Shown piece after piece: positions 17,337 through 27,967 of a stretch of DNA of 64,000 nucleotides; within the stretch, counting starts at the first letter, position 1, and each line of letters begins with the position of its first letter. The translations under genes and the position numbers were made by a program. Source of the DNA: Desulfacinum infernum DSM 9756 (GTDB lineage Bacteria; Desulfobacterota; Syntrophobacteria; Syntrophobacterales; DSM-9756); contig NZ_FQVB01000007.1 of NCBI RefSeq assembly GCF_900129305.1, forward strand, positions 62,001-126,000, written 5' to 3'. The notes below the pieces were generated by a model. That model made no database searches. It was not told the origin of the DNA and saw only the letters and a program-made list of their open reading frames with translations.

Positions 17337-18458
17337 TTGATCTCCAAGCTCGTGCCGCCCCACATCGCGGCCATCGAACCGTACCCGCCCGGAAAGCCCA
17401 TGGAGGAGCTGGAGCGGGAACTGGGTATTGTGGGTTCCATCAAGCTTGCCAGCAACGAAAATCCCCTGGGACCGTCCCCCAAGGCCCTGGAAGCCCTGCG
17501 GGAAAAGCTCGGAACGCTCCACCGCTATCCGGATGGCAGCGGCTACTATCTCAGACGCCGGATCGCTGAAAAGTTCAAGGTGCCCATGGATGGTGTGGTC
17601 CTGGGCAACGGGTCCAATGAGATCATCGAGCTGGTGATCCGCACCTTCGTGCGGCCGGGCCTGGAAGTGATCGTGCCCAATCCGTCCTTTCTGGTCTATC
17701 GGCTCAGTGTGCAATGTGTCGGGGGGGCCGTGGTTTCTGTGCCGCTTCGGGACATGAGGATCGACCTGGAGGGCGTCCTGAAGGCCGTGACCGACCGCAC
17801 GCGGCTCATCTTCATCAACAATCCCAACAATCCCACGGGCACGGTTCTTCCCAAGAGCGAATTCGAGGCCTTTCTGGACCGGGTGCCGGCGGATGTTCTC
17901 CTTGTGATCGACGAGGCCTACATCGAGTTCGCAGACCCTGAAAAGACCTTCTCGGGCCTGGACTATCTCGACCGCCGGGGGCCTTGGATCGTGGTGGCAA
18001 GGACCTTTTCCAAGGCCTACGGCCTGGCGGGCCTGCGGGTCGGCTACGGGGTCATGGACCCTGCCGTGGCCGATTATCTCCACCGTGTGCGCCAGCCGTT
18101 CAATGTGAGCACCCCGGCTCAGGCTGCGGCGTTGGCGGCTCTGGACGACGACGCCTTCCTGGAAAAGAGTCGCGCCTTGGTGCGGGAAGAGCTTCCACGG
18201 CTCTACGAGCGGCTACGGGAAATGGGGCTGGAGGCCCTCCCGACCCAGGCCAACTTCTTTCTCATCCGCATGCCCGTGGATGCCAAGGTGATCTACCAGG
18301 CCATGCTGCGTGAAGGGGTCATCGTTCGGGCCATGAACGCCTACGGTCTGCCCGATTGTATCCGGATCAACGTGGGCACGCCGGAGGAAAACGGGCGTTT
18401 TCTCCGCACTCTGAACAAGGTCTTGCAAGATCTGAACGCTCCGAAAGGAAACGACTGA
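17337..18458 (+). CDS. hisC: Histidinol-phosphate aminotransferase
   Basis: A pyridoxal-phosphate enzyme (fold type I) that transaminates imidazole-acetol phosphate in histidine synthesis. SNENPLGPSPKALEAL, YPDGSGYYLR, NNPNNPTGTV, the IDEAYIEF strand and the lysine region RTFSKAYGLAGLRVGY are all present. No ATG lies near the expected N-terminus; the TTG chosen follows CAGGAG and gives 373 residues, matching the family. An upstream in-frame TTG would add 28 unconserved residues. It is three bases before cmk; no other his genes are nearby. Confidence 0.9.
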   Translation: MISKLVPPHIAAIEPYPPGKPMEELERELGIVGSIKLASNENPLGPSPKALEALREKLGTLHRYPDGSGYYLRRRIAEKFKVPMDGVVLGNGSNEIIELVIRTFVRPGLEVIVPNPSFLVYRLSVQCVGGAVVSVPLRDMRIDLEGVLKAVTDRTRLIFINNPNNPTGTVLPKSEFEAFLDRVPADVLLVIDEAYIEFADPEKTFSGLDYLDRRGPWIVVARTFSKAYGLAGLRVGYGVMDPAVADYLHRVRQPFNVSTPAQAAALAALDDDAFLEKSRALVREELPRLYERLREMGLEALPTQANFFLIRMPVDAKVIYQAMLREGVIVRAMNAYGLPDCIRINVGTPEENGRFLRTLNKVLQDLNAPKGND

Positions 18459-18461
18459 TCG

Positions 18462-19151
18462 ATGGTGATCGCAGTGGACGGTCCCGCCGGGGCGGGAAAG
18501 AGCACGGTCTGCCGCCGTTTGGCCAAGGCTCTGGGGGCCGTTTACCTGGATACCGGCGCCATGTACCGGGCCGTGGCCTGGGCCCTGGACAAGCGTGGGA
18601 TGGCCGACGCGCCCGATGAACGGATCCGCTCGGAACTGGCTGCGCTCCCCCTGGAGTTCCGCATGGAAGGCGAGGGTCTGGCCGTCTACTGGCAGGGAAA
18701 GCCCCTGGGGGATGAAATCCGTACCCCGTCCGTTTCCCGAACGGCATCGCTCGTTTCCCAGCGGCGTCCGGTCCGGGACTTTCTCACCCGCCTGCAGCGC
18801 GATCTGGCCCGAGGCCGGGATGTGGTGGTGGAAGGACGGGACATGACCACCGTGGTCTTCCCGGACGCGGAACTCAAGGTCTTTCTCACCGCTTCCGACC
18901 GGGTGCGGGCCGAAAGACGTTGGGCGGAATACCGGCAAAAGGGCCTGTCGGCGGATTTGGAAGAGATTTTGCGCCAGATCCAGGAAAGGGACGCCGCCGA
19001 CTCCCAACGGTCCTTGGCTCCCCTCAGGCCCGGAGAAGGTGCGATTATTGTGGATACTTCCGACCTTTCCATCGACCAGGTGGTGGAACAACTGGCGCGT
19101 TTGGCATTCGAAGCAAGGAAAAAAGCGGGAAAACGGGAAGGGTCTTCATAA
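18462..19151 (+). CDS. cmk: Cytidylate kinase
   Basis: A 229-residue kinase that phosphorylates CMP and dCMP. The P-loop GPAGAGKST is at the N-terminus, then YLDTGAMYRAVAW, GRDMTTVVFPDA and the lid region RVRAERRWAEY. Length is normal for the bacterial enzyme. The cmk-rpsA order is conserved widely in bacteria. The gene starts three bases after hisC, so the two are probably co-transcribed, while rpsA also has a promoter of its own. Confidence 0.95.
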   Translation: MVIAVDGPAGAGKSTVCRRLAKALGAVYLDTGAMYRAVAWALDKRGMADAPDERIRSELAALPLEFRMEGEGLAVYWQGKPLGDEIRTPSVSRTASLVSQRRPVRDFLTRLQRDLARGRDVVVEGRDMTTVVFPDAELKVFLTASDRVRAERRWAEYRQKGLSADLEEILRQIQERDAADSQRSLAPLRPGEGAIIVDTSDLSIDQVVEQLARLAFEARKKAGKREGSS

Positions 19152-19158
19152 ATTTGCA

Positions 19159-19187
19159 TTGTCAACGGCCTAGGGGTCTGCTAGATT
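19159..19187 (+). promoter_or_regulatory. Sigma70-type promoter of rpsA
   Basis: TTGTCA and TAGATT are separated by 17 bases. Transcription would begin near 19194, leaving a 5' leader of about 60 bases if the second ATG is used. Confidence 0.6.
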
Positions 19188-19204
19188 GCCCTGCCAGTAA
19201 GAAG

Positions 19205-19226
19205 GACCCATGCTGAGCCATGGGTC
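19205..19226 (+). promoter_or_regulatory. Leader hairpin upstream of rpsA
   Basis: Perfect eight-base arms GACCCATG and CATGGGTC flank a six-base loop between the promoter and the chosen start codon. S1 represses its own translation in Escherichia coli through leader structure, so a similar role is possible. The hairpin buries an alternative upstream ATG. Confidence 0.45.
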
Positions 19227-19254
19227 GAATCCTGACAAGGGGGTAGTGAGCTAC

Positions 19255-21039
19255 ATGACCACGAAAGACACCAACGAAACTTTTGACAACCAGTACCATG
19301 AAACGGAAAGCCCGATAGCGGATCGCGCCGCCGGGATGGACCCCGAGGACATGGAGGAAATGTCCTTTGAGGCCCTGTATGAGCAGAGCTTCGGGAACAT
19401 CCAGGAGGGCGAGGTGGTGCGCGGGCGGGTCGTCCAGATTTCGGACGACTATGTGATGGTGGACATCGGCTACAAGTCCGAAGGCGAGATTCCCATTGCC
19501 GAATTCCGGGATGAGGAAGGAAACCTCATGGTCGGCATCGGCGATGAGGTGGACGTGCTGCTCGAATACCACGACGACGACGAAGGAACGATCTTTCTCT
19601 CCAAGGAGAAAGCTGAAAAGATAAAGGTCTGGGACGACATCAGCCGCATTTACAACGAGGACGGCGTCATCGAGGGACGGGTGGTCTCCCGCGTGAAGGG
19701 CGGCCTGGCCGTGGATATCGGCATCCAGGCCTTCGTGCCGGGGTCCCAGGTGGACCTTCGCCCCGTGCGCAATCTGGATTCTCTGATCGGGCAAACCTTC
19801 GAGTTCAAGATCCTCAAGTACAACAAAAAGCGCCGCAACGTGGTCTTGTCCCGCCGCGTGATCCTGGAAAAGGAGCGCGAGGAGCAGAAGGCCAAGACCC
19901 TGGCCGTTCTGGAAGAAGGCAAGGTCATGGAAGGCGTGGTCAAGAACATCACCGACTACGGGGTGTTCGTGGACCTGGGGGGCATCGACGGCCTGCTGCA
20001 TATCACCGACATGAGTTGGGGCCGGGTGGGCCATCCTTCCGAGATGTGCCAGATTGGGGACACCATCAAGGTGAAGGTGCTCCACTTCGACCGGGAAAAC
20101 GAGAGGGTTTCCCTGGGCCTCAAGCAGCTCCAGCCCGACCCGTGGACCAACGCGGCCGAAAAATACCCGGTGGGCACCAAGGTGATCGGCAAGGTGGTCA
20201 GCCTCACCGACTACGGCGCGTTCGTGGAGATCGAAGAGGGCATCGAAGGTCTCATTCATGTCTCCGAGATGTCCTGGACCCGCAAGGTCCGCCATCCGTC
20301 CAAGATCCTGAGCGTGGGCGACGAGGTGGAAGCGGTGATCCTGAGCATCGATCCCGACCGGAAGCGCATCTCCCTGGGTATCAAGCAGCTTGAGCCCAAC
20401 CCGTGGGATGTGATCGCCGACAAGTACCCCGTGGGGACGGTGATTTCCGGCAAGATCAAGAACATCACCGACTTCGGCATCTTCATCGGGATCGATGAGG
20501 GGATCGACGGCTTGGTGCACATTTCGGACATCTCCTGGACCAAGCGCATCCGTCATCCTTCGGAAGTCTACAAGAAGGGTCAGGAAGTCCAGGCCATCGT
20601 GCTCAATATCGACAAGGAGAACGAGCGGTTCTCGCTGGGGATCAAGCAGCTCCAGCCGGATCCGTGGGAAAGCGTGCCTCAGCGCTATCCCGTGGGCAGC
20701 GTGATCACCGGCCCGGTGACCAACGTGACGGACTTCGGCCTGTTCGTGGAGCTGGAGGAAGGGATCGAAGGCCTGGTCCACGTGTCCGAAATCAGCAAGG
20801 ACAAGGTGAAGAGCCCCAACGACGAATACAAGGTGGGAGATCGGGTGACGGCCAAGGTGATCAACATCTCCCCCAAGGAACGAAAGATCGGCCTTTCCAT
20901 CAAGAAGGCCGAGGAGCAGGAGGACCGGTCCGATTACCGGGACTACATGAACAACGCCAGGGCCGCCACGTCCAATCTGGGCGAATTGCTCAAGGGCGAA
21001 CTGGCCGCCTTGCAGAACGCCGAAAACTCCGACGATTGA
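19255..21039 (+). CDS. rpsA: 30S ribosomal protein S1
   Basis: A 594-residue RNA-binding protein that brings mRNA to the small subunit. After a short acidic lead it has six S1 (OB-fold) repeats; the last four share ITDYGVFVDLG, LTDYGAFVEIEEG, ITDFGIFIGIDEG and VTDFGLFVELEEG with the following HVSE/HISD turn. Only the full six-repeat form is expected in Gram-negatives. An ATG 15 codons upstream has a GAAGGA site but lies in the leader hairpin almost at the transcription start, so the later ATG is preferred. It follows cmk, as in most proteobacteria. Confidence 0.95.
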   Translation: MTTKDTNETFDNQYHETESPIADRAAGMDPEDMEEMSFEALYEQSFGNIQEGEVVRGRVVQISDDYVMVDIGYKSEGEIPIAEFRDEEGNLMVGIGDEVDVLLEYHDDDEGTIFLSKEKAEKIKVWDDISRIYNEDGVIEGRVVSRVKGGLAVDIGIQAFVPGSQVDLRPVRNLDSLIGQTFEFKILKYNKKRRNVVLSRRVILEKEREEQKAKTLAVLEEGKVMEGVVKNITDYGVFVDLGGIDGLLHITDMSWGRVGHPSEMCQIGDTIKVKVLHFDRENERVSLGLKQLQPDPWTNAAEKYPVGTKVIGKVVSLTDYGAFVEIEEGIEGLIHVSEMSWTRKVRHPSKILSVGDEVEAVILSIDPDRKRISLGIKQLEPNPWDVIADKYPVGTVISGKIKNITDFGIFIGIDEGIDGLVHISDISWTKRIRHPSEVYKKGQEVQAIVLNIDKENERFSLGIKQLQPDPWESVPQRYPVGSVITGPVTNVTDFGLFVELEEGIEGLVHVSEISKDKVKSPNDEYKVGDRVTAKVINISPKERKIGLSIKKAEEQEDRSDYRDYMNNARAATSNLGELLKGELAALQNAENSDD

Positions 21040-21042
21040 TCC

Positions 21043-21072
21043 CGAAGGCGGTGCGCCGTCACCGCCTTTTTT
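21043..21072 (+). terminator. Rho-independent terminator of rpsA
   Basis: Nine-base arms AAGGCGGTG and CACCGCCTT with a six-base loop run straight into six T residues. Confidence 0.92.
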
Positions 21073-21094
21073 CCATTCGGATCCCTTCACTATC

Positions 21095-21122
21095 CACCCG
21101 GCTTGAGCCTTCGAGCCGGGTG
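21095..21122 (+). other. Second hairpin before sppA
   Basis: Arms CACCCGGCT and AGCCGGGTG are followed by CTCCTTTTTAAGG. It may back up the rpsA terminator or structure the sppA leader. Confidence 0.45.
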
Positions 21123-21145
21123 CTCCTTTTTAAGGGGAGGCCGTC

Positions 21146-22033
21146 ATGAAGGTGCGGAAGCTCTTCTGGTTTCTGATTGTAGTCCTGATCATCTTCCTCT
21201 TCCCTTTTGCCGCCCTCCTGGTGTGGTTCGCTCCCGCCGACTGGGACCTGACCGCATCGCCCAACCGGGTGGGGGTGGTGGAGGTGGACGGGATGATCAA
21301 GGACGCCCGGCCGACTCTGGAGTCCCTGGTCTCCTTTCGCAGGGACCCCAACGTCCGGGCCATCGTGGTGCGCATCGAATCCCCCGGCGGAGGGGTGGGG
21401 GCCAGCCAGGAGATCTATCGGGAAGTGCGAAGGACGGACAAGGAGAAGCCCGTGGTGGCTTCCTTGGGCGGCGTGGCGGCTTCCGGGGGCTACTACGTGG
21501 CGTCCGGCGCCCGTTACATCATCGCCAACCCGGGAACGCTCACCGGGAGCATCGGGGTGGTGGCCCATCTGCCCAACCTGGCCTCGCTCTTCGAAAAGGT
21601 CGGATACCGCACCGTGACCATCAAAAGCGGCCGATTCAAGGACGTGGGCAATCCCGGACGGGAAATGACCGACGAGGAACGGGCTTTGCTCCAGGAGACC
21701 ATGGATGCCATGCACGCCCAGTTCATTCGGGACGTGGCGCGGGGGCGCGGCCTGGACGAGGAGCACGTACGGCGCATGGCGGACGGGAGGATCCTGTCGG
21801 GAGAGGCCGCGCTCACGTGGAAGCTGGTGGACGAGCTGGGAAACTTCCAGGATGCGGTGGCCAAGGCGGCGGAACTGGGAGGGATCCCGGGAGAGCCCCA
21901 CGTGGTCTATGCGGAAAAGAAACGGCCTTCGCTCTTGGAATGGATTCTGGGAAAGAGCGGACTTGAAGGAATCCGTGAGACTCTCGACCCCGCCCTGAGC
22001 CCCCTTCGCTATCAACTGATCCTGTCGCCCTGA
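21146..22033 (+). CDS. sppA: Signal peptide peptidase SppA, 36K-type
   Basis: A 295-residue membrane-anchored S49 serine protease that degrades cleaved signal peptides. One N-terminal transmembrane helix (about 7-29) anchors it with the catalytic domain outside the cytoplasm. The Ser-Lys dyad is S113 in VAASGGYY and K160 in TIKSGRFKD; IESPGGGVGASQEI precedes them. Its size is that of the short, single-domain Bacillus-type enzyme rather than the doubled E. coli form. A GGGGAGG ribosome site supports the start. It is probably a single gene. Confidence 0.92.
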   Translation: MKVRKLFWFLIVVLIIFLFPFAALLVWFAPADWDLTASPNRVGVVEVDGMIKDARPTLESLVSFRRDPNVRAIVVRIESPGGGVGASQEIYREVRRTDKEKPVVASLGGVAASGGYYVASGARYIIANPGTLTGSIGVVAHLPNLASLFEKVGYRTVTIKSGRFKDVGNPGREMTDEERALLQETMDAMHAQFIRDVARGRGLDEEHVRRMADGRILSGEAALTWKLVDELGNFQDAVAKAAELGGIPGEPHVVYAEKKRPSLLEWILGKSGLEGIRETLDPALSPLRYQLILSP

Positions 22034-22072
22034 CGGGCCGTGATGCCGGACCGTGAGGGGCGGAGAGGTTAT

Positions 22073-22097
22073 GGGGGCGAAAAGTTTTTCGCCCCCA
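22073..22097. terminator. Bidirectional hairpin between sppA and the YrdC-family gene
   Basis: Arms GGGGGCGAAAA and TTTTCGCCCCC lie between the convergent gene ends, followed on the plus strand by a T-rich stretch ending in six T. The sequence GGGGCGAA is shared with palindromic repeat B, so it may be a relative of that family. Confidence 0.6.
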
Positions 22098-22112
22098 CGA
22101 TTTGCCGTTTTT

Positions 22113-22733
22113 TCAGGTCTGAAAGATCTCCACGTCGCCGCTGCCTTCGCGGAGGACTTCGGGGGCGTCCTCGATGAGGGAAATCACGCTGGAGGGACGG
22201 CCGGGCACGGGGCCTCCGTCCACGATCAGATCCAGGGAATGCCCCAGCACGTCCCGGATCTCATGGGGAGTTTCCAGGATGCGGCCGTCTTCGGGGTCGG
22301 TGGCACTGGTGCTGATGACGGGATGGCCCAGCTCCCGTACGATGGCCAGGCAGATGGGATGGTCGGGCACCCGGATGCCCACCGCCTTTCTCTTGGTGAG
22401 CATGATGCGGGGGACCAGCCGGGAACCTTCCAGGATGAAGGTGTAGGGGCCGGGCAGGAGCCGCTTCATGGTCTTGTAGGCGTAGTTGGTTACTTGGGCG
22501 TATTCGCTGATGTTCTTGAGGTCGCTGCAGATGAAGCTGAAGGGCTGATGAGGGGACCGGCGCTTCAGTTGGTAGATCTTTTCGATTGCCTGCTTGTTGA
22601 ACAGGTCGCATCCAATCCCGTAATAGGTATCCGTGGGGTAGGCGATGATCCCTCCTTTGGCTAAGATGTCCGCAACCTGTTTGATTTTGCGCGGTTCCGG
22701 GTGTTGGGGATTGATTTCCAGGATCATAGGCAT
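22113..22733 (-). CDS. YrdC/Sua5/YciO-family protein (threonylcarbamoyl-AMP synthase-like)
   Basis: A 206-residue dsRNA-binding-fold protein. ILAKGGIIAYPTDTYYGIGCD, KRRSPHQPFSFIC and RLLPGPYTFIL are hallmark YrdC segments, and SATDPEDG follows near 145. TsaC/Sua5 members make threonylcarbamoyl-AMP for the t6A modification of tRNA; the wording here (KRRSPHQPFSFICSDL) is closest to the YciO subgroup, whose activity is weaker or uncertain. The ATG chosen follows AAGGAG; a second ATG two codons later is possible. It converges with sppA and is divergent from the Ppx/GppA gene. Confidence 0.85.
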   Translation of the reverse strand: MPMILEINPQHPEPRKIKQVADILAKGGIIAYPTDTYYGIGCDLFNKQAIEKIYQLKRRSPHQPFSFICSDLKNISEYAQVTNYAYKTMKRLLPGPYTFILEGSRLVPRIMLTKRKAVGIRVPDHPICLAIVRELGHPVISTSATDPEDGRILETPHEIRDVLGHSLDLIVDGGPVPGRPSSVISLIEDAPEVLREGSGDVEIFQT

Positions 22734-22846
22734 CCCTCTCCTTCTGTGATGAAGTGCGTCTGGAGGCCTCTTGCCGGGACGGATTTCGGCTGTCCGAGCC
22801 GATCCCCTCCGGATAAAGAGAGCACAACGGGAGTCAAAAGACAACA

Positions 22847-23893
22847 ATGGGCGCGAATCCCCGGAATGCCCCAGACTCGACCGATTCCGCTCCGTGCCAT
22901 GCCGCTCTGGATGTGGGGTCCCACACCATAAGGGTGCTGGTGGTGAAGGTTCCGGAGCCGGGTGTGCTGGTGCCGATCCTCCAGGAACGGCACATCGCCC
23001 GCCTGGCGAAGGATTACGAGGAACCGTCGGGCCTTTCCCGGGAGGCCATGGCCCGGGCCCTTTCCATCCTTCAGGGGGTGGCGGAACGGGTGGAGGCTTT
23101 CCGGCCCCGGACGATCCGAGCCGGCGCCACGGGCGTGGTGCGAAGGGCCGTCAACGGGCGGGACTTCCTGCGCCGTGCGGCCGAAGTCACGGGACTCCAG
23201 GTGCCGGTCCTGACGGAAGACGAGGAGGCGCTTCTGTCTCTTCGCGGGATGCTGGGCGTCCTCAAAAGACCGGAAGGTCCCCTCCTGGCTTTCGACCTGG
23301 GGGGCAGTTCCACCGAGTTTAGCCTGGCCATGCCGGGGGCCCAGGTTCCCTGCTGGACCACCAGTCTCTTTGTGGGGGCTGCCGTTCTGACCCAGCAATT
23401 CCTGGAAAGGGCGCCGGCTCCGCCCGAGGCGATCCGCAAGGCGCGCCGCCACGTCCGAGTCCTTCTGGGCCCGGTTTGCCGGGCGGTGAAGTCCGCCATG
23501 GGCCACCGACCGGACCGGTGGCCGGTGCTGGTGGGAACGGCGGGCACGGTGACCACGCTTGCGGCCATGCGCCTCGGCATGAGGGGCTATGTCCCGTATC
23601 GGATCAACAACCAGAGGCTCTCCGCCTCGTGGGTATGCCGGACGGTGGAGCGGCTCTCGGCCATGAGCCTGGAGCAGAGGCGCCGCATCCCGGGCCTGGA
23701 AGCTGGCCGCGAAGACATCATCCTGGGAGGAGCTCTCATTGTGGAGGAGATCCTGGCGGCCTTCGAAGCCGAGCAATTCATCGTCACCGACGCCGGCCTG
23801 CTGGAAGGGCTTCTGCTGGACGGCATCACCCGGCAGGGCCCCCGGACCGGGGCGGGAGGCGTTCCCTTGACATGGGAAATCAAATGGGATTAA
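22847..23893 (+). CDS. Ppx/GppA-family phosphatase
   Basis: A 348-residue actin-like-fold hydrolase acting on polyphosphate ends or pppGpp. ALDVGSHTIRVLVVK near 20-34 is the phosphate 1 motif; FDLGGSSTEFSL near 150-161 is the phosphate 2 motif; VGTAGTVTTLAAM lies near 227. The short length, without the C-terminal HD-like domains of E. coli GppA, matches the short Ppx/GppA2 form common in Desulfobacterota. Which substrate is used cannot be told. It precedes guaB on the same strand with a 60-base gap, so a link between (p)ppGpp and GMP synthesis is possible but unproven. Confidence 0.87.
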   Translation: MGANPRNAPDSTDSAPCHAALDVGSHTIRVLVVKVPEPGVLVPILQERHIARLAKDYEEPSGLSREAMARALSILQGVAERVEAFRPRTIRAGATGVVRRAVNGRDFLRRAAEVTGLQVPVLTEDEEALLSLRGMLGVLKRPEGPLLAFDLGGSSTEFSLAMPGAQVPCWTTSLFVGAAVLTQQFLERAPAPPEAIRKARRHVRVLLGPVCRAVKSAMGHRPDRWPVLVGTAGTVTTLAAMRLGMRGYVPYRINNQRLSASWVCRTVERLSAMSLEQRRRIPGLEAGREDIILGGALIVEEILAAFEAEQFIVTDAGLLEGLLLDGITRQGPRTGAGGVPLTWEIKWD

Positions 23894-25432
<1,539 letters not shown>

Positions 25433-25451
25433 CGAAGGAAGGGCGGATGCC

Positions 25452-27008
25452 ATGGACTGGGACCATCTTCACAAGGACAGAATCCTTATCCTCGATTTCG
25501 GATCCCAATACACGCAATTGATCGCCCGGCGCATTCGGGAAAGCCACGTGTATTGCGAGATTCATCCCTGCACCATGGATCCGTCGTCGGTGCGGGCCTT
25601 TGCCCCCAAGGGCATCGTCCTGTCCGGGGGGCCTTCCAGCGTGCATGACCCCGATGCCCCGATGGTGGATAAGGAGCTCTTTGAATTGGGGGTTCCGGTC
25701 CTGGGGATCTGCTACGGCATGCAGCTGCTGGCCCACCTGCTGGGGGGGCGCGTGGAAAAGGCCGAGCAGCGCGAATACGGCCCGGCGGTTCTGCAGGTGG
25801 ACGAGCCCACCGTGCTGTTTCAGGACATCGAAAGGGAGGACGTGCGGGTGTGGATGAGCCACGGGGACCGCATCCTCTCCCTGCCCCCGGGGTTCCGCAC
25901 CCTGGCCCACAGCGACAACTCCCCGGTGGCCGCCATGGCGGACGTGGAACGATCCATCTATGCCGTGCAGTTCCACCCGGAAGTGGCCCATACGCCCTGC
26001 GGCCGGACCCTGCTGGACAACTTCCTCTTCCAGATCTGCCGCTGCAAGCCCACGTGGACCATGAGGAGCTTCGTGGAATCCAGCATCGAGGCCGTCCGGG
26101 ACAAGGTGGGCCGGGACCGCGTGCTGTGCGCCTTGAGCGGCGGCGTGGATTCTTCCGTGGTGGCGGTGCTGCTCCACAAGGCCATCGGGGATCAGCTCCA
26201 GTGCATCTTCGTCAACAACGGGCTGCTTCGCAAGGGCGAGGCGGAGACGGTGGAGCGGGTCTTCCGGGATCATTTCGAGATCAATCTGGTGACGGTGGAC
26301 GCCACGGATCTCTTCCTGGGCCGTTTGCAGGGGGTGACGGACCCCGAGCAGAAGCGCAAGATCATCGGAAACCTCTTCATCGAGGTCTTCGAAAAAGAGG
26401 CAGCCAAACTGGAAGGCACCCGCTACCTGGCCCAGGGAACCCTCTATCCGGACGTGATCGAAAGTGTGTCCTTCAAGGGGCCTTCGGCCACCATCAAGAC
26501 CCACCACAACGTGGGCGGGCTGCCGGAGCGGATGCAACTGGAACTCATCGAGCCTCTGCGCGAACTCTTCAAGGACGAAGTGCGCATGGTGGGCCGGGAA
26601 CTGGGTCTGCCCGAGCGCATCATCATGCGCCATCCCTTCCCCGGACCCGGGTTGGCCATCCGGATCATCGGCGAGGTCACCCCCGAACGGCTCAGGATCC
26701 TGCGGGAAGCCGACGCCATCGTGCTGGAGGAGCTGGAGGCGGCCAATTGGTACGACCGGGTGTGGCAGGCCTTTGCCGTCCTGCTGCCCGTTCGTTCCGT
26801 GGGCGTCATGGGCGATGAACGGACCTACGAGCAGGTGGTGGCGCTGCGGGCCGTGGAGAGCGTGGACGCCATGACGGCCGACTGGGCTCGGATGCCCTAT
26901 CAGCTCATGGCCCGCATCTCCAACCGCATCATCAACGAGGTGGCCGGCGTGAACCGGGTCGTCTACGATATTTCTTCCAAGCCGCCCAGCACCATCGAAT
27001 GGGAATAG
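25452..27008 (+). CDS. guaA: GMP synthase (glutamine-hydrolysing)
   Basis: A 518-residue two-domain enzyme converting XMP to GMP. The class I glutamine amidotransferase domain (1-205) has the catalytic Cys87 in [10 protein letters not shown] and the His in [10 protein letters not shown]. The ATP pyrophosphatase domain begins with the P-loop [11 protein letters not shown], and a C-terminal dimerisation domain ends KPPSTIEWE, the conserved GuaA terminus. The gene is followed after a single base by a UPF0280 gene, so the three form one operon. Confidence 0.97.
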   Translation: MDWDHLHKDRILILDFGSQYTQLIARRIRESHVYCEIHPCTMDPSSVRAFAPKGIVLSGGPSSVHDPDAPMVDKELFELGVPVLGICYGMQLLAHLLGGRVEKAEQREYGPAVLQVDEPTVLFQDIEREDVRVWMSHGDRILSLPPGFRTLAHSDNSPVAAMADVERSIYAVQFHPEVAHTPCGRTLLDNFLFQICRCKPTWTMRSFVESSIEAVRDKVGRDRVLCALSGGVDSSVVAVLLHKAIGDQLQCIFVNNGLLRKGEAETVERVFRDHFEINLVTVDATDLFLGRLQGVTDPEQKRKIIGNLFIEVFEKEAAKLEGTRYLAQGTLYPDVIESVSFKGPSATIKTHHNVGGLPERMQLELIEPLRELFKDEVRMVGRELGLPERIIMRHPFPGPGLAIRIIGEVTPERLRILREADAIVLEELEAANWYDRVWQAFAVLLPVRSVGVMGDERTYEQVVALRAVESVDAMTADWARMPYQLMARISNRIINEVAGVNRVVYDISSKPPSTIEWE

Positions 27009-27009
27009 C

Positions 27010-27744
27010 ATGGACCGCCGGTCTGCGGAGCGCTTCTACCGCTATCATCATAAAAGCCGTGGATGGTACGTGTTTCAGGTGCGGGTGGAGCAGACCGATC
27101 TGTGGATCCGCGCCCAGGCGGACCTGACCCGACCGGCCCACGACCTGGTGATTTCCTTTCGGCGTCAGCTGGGAAAATACATTGCTTCCGCCCCCCGCTT
27201 CCTGCACGCCCTGGAGCCCCTGGAGGAGGACCCCCTGGCTCCGCCGCTGGTGCAGGCCATGATCCGGGCCGGTCGGGCGGCCGGCGTGGGGCCCATGGCG
27301 GCCGTGGCGGGGGCCATCGCCCAGGCCGTGGCCGAGCGATTGAGTCGTTGGAGCCCGTCGGTCCTGGTGGAAAACGGCGGCGACTGCTACCTCATGGCCT
27401 CCGAAGACCTGGTGGTCTCCATCTACCCGGGCGAACATTCCCCCTTTCGGGATTCCCTCGCCGTCCGTTTGCCCGCGGACACCTTTCCATGGGCCGTGTG
27501 CACCTCGTCCGCTTCCATCGGGCACTCGTTGAGCCTGGGCCGGGCCGATGCCGCCACGGTGCTCGCCAAGGATGCGGCCCTGGCGGATGCCTGCGCCACG
27601 GCCCTGGGAAACCGGATTCGACGCCCCGAAGATCTGGATCCGGCCATGGATTGGGTGCGAAGCATTCCGGGGGTGGAGGGGGCTCTGGCGATCTGCGGGG
27701 ACAAGCTGGCCGCCTGGGGAGCCGTGGAGCTCACCGTGCCCTGA
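27010..27744 (+). CDS. UPF0280 family protein, ApbE-like fold
   Basis: A 244-residue protein of unknown function. The segment AAVAGAIAQAVAE and the motif VENGGDCYL near 120-128 are diagnostic of UPF0280, a family distantly related to ApbE (FAD:protein FMN transferase). No signal peptide is visible, unlike ApbE, so it should be cytoplasmic. It starts one base after the guaA stop, which implies translational coupling with GMP synthase. That coupling hints at a role around guanine nucleotides or flavins, but this is inference. Confidence 0.8.
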   Translation: MDRRSAERFYRYHHKSRGWYVFQVRVEQTDLWIRAQADLTRPAHDLVISFRRQLGKYIASAPRFLHALEPLEEDPLAPPLVQAMIRAGRAAGVGPMAAVAGAIAQAVAERLSRWSPSVLVENGGDCYLMASEDLVVSIYPGEHSPFRDSLAVRLPADTFPWAVCTSSASIGHSLSLGRADAATVLAKDAALADACATALGNRIRRPEDLDPAMDWVRSIPGVEGALAICGDKLAAWGAVELTVP

Positions 27745-27804
27745 GATTTTCCAGCCCCTCTTTATATGAAACGGGACCTCGCCCCCACTCCGGACGACAA
27801 TGCA

Positions 27805-27850
27805 TTTTGTGGGGGCGGGCTCTAGGCCCGCCCGTCAAGCTTTCCGGATC
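27805..27850. repeat. Dispersed repeat A, partial copy 3
   Basis: A hairpin with arms GGGCGGGC and GCCCGCCC around TCTAG, flanked by TTTTGTGG and TTTCCGGATCCAT, matches the second half of the copy at 15735-15856. An ATGAAACGGGACCTCG block about 40 bases upstream recurs before repeat B at 51674. Confidence 0.7.
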
Positions 27851-27883
27851 CATCCATTTGGTGGCTGCTGCGGGAAAAATGCC

Positions 27884-27911
27884 TTGTGTTTTCCCGGGGG
27901 GCTGTTATATG
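27884..27911 (+). promoter_or_regulatory. Candidate sigma70 promoter for the phosphodiesterase gene
   Basis: TTGTGT and TATATG lie 16 bases apart, about 57 bases before the start codon, in an AT-rich patch unusual for this window. Confidence 0.45.
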
Positions 27912-27967
27912 TTCCTGTTAACCATTGGGATTAAAAGAATTTTTTGGGGTCCTTCCAGCTGGAGCCC

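Noticed and set aside
19162-21090. A 642-codon open frame opposite rpsA
   Set aside because: It exactly shadows the S1 repeats and its apparent internal repeats are the reverse image of them.
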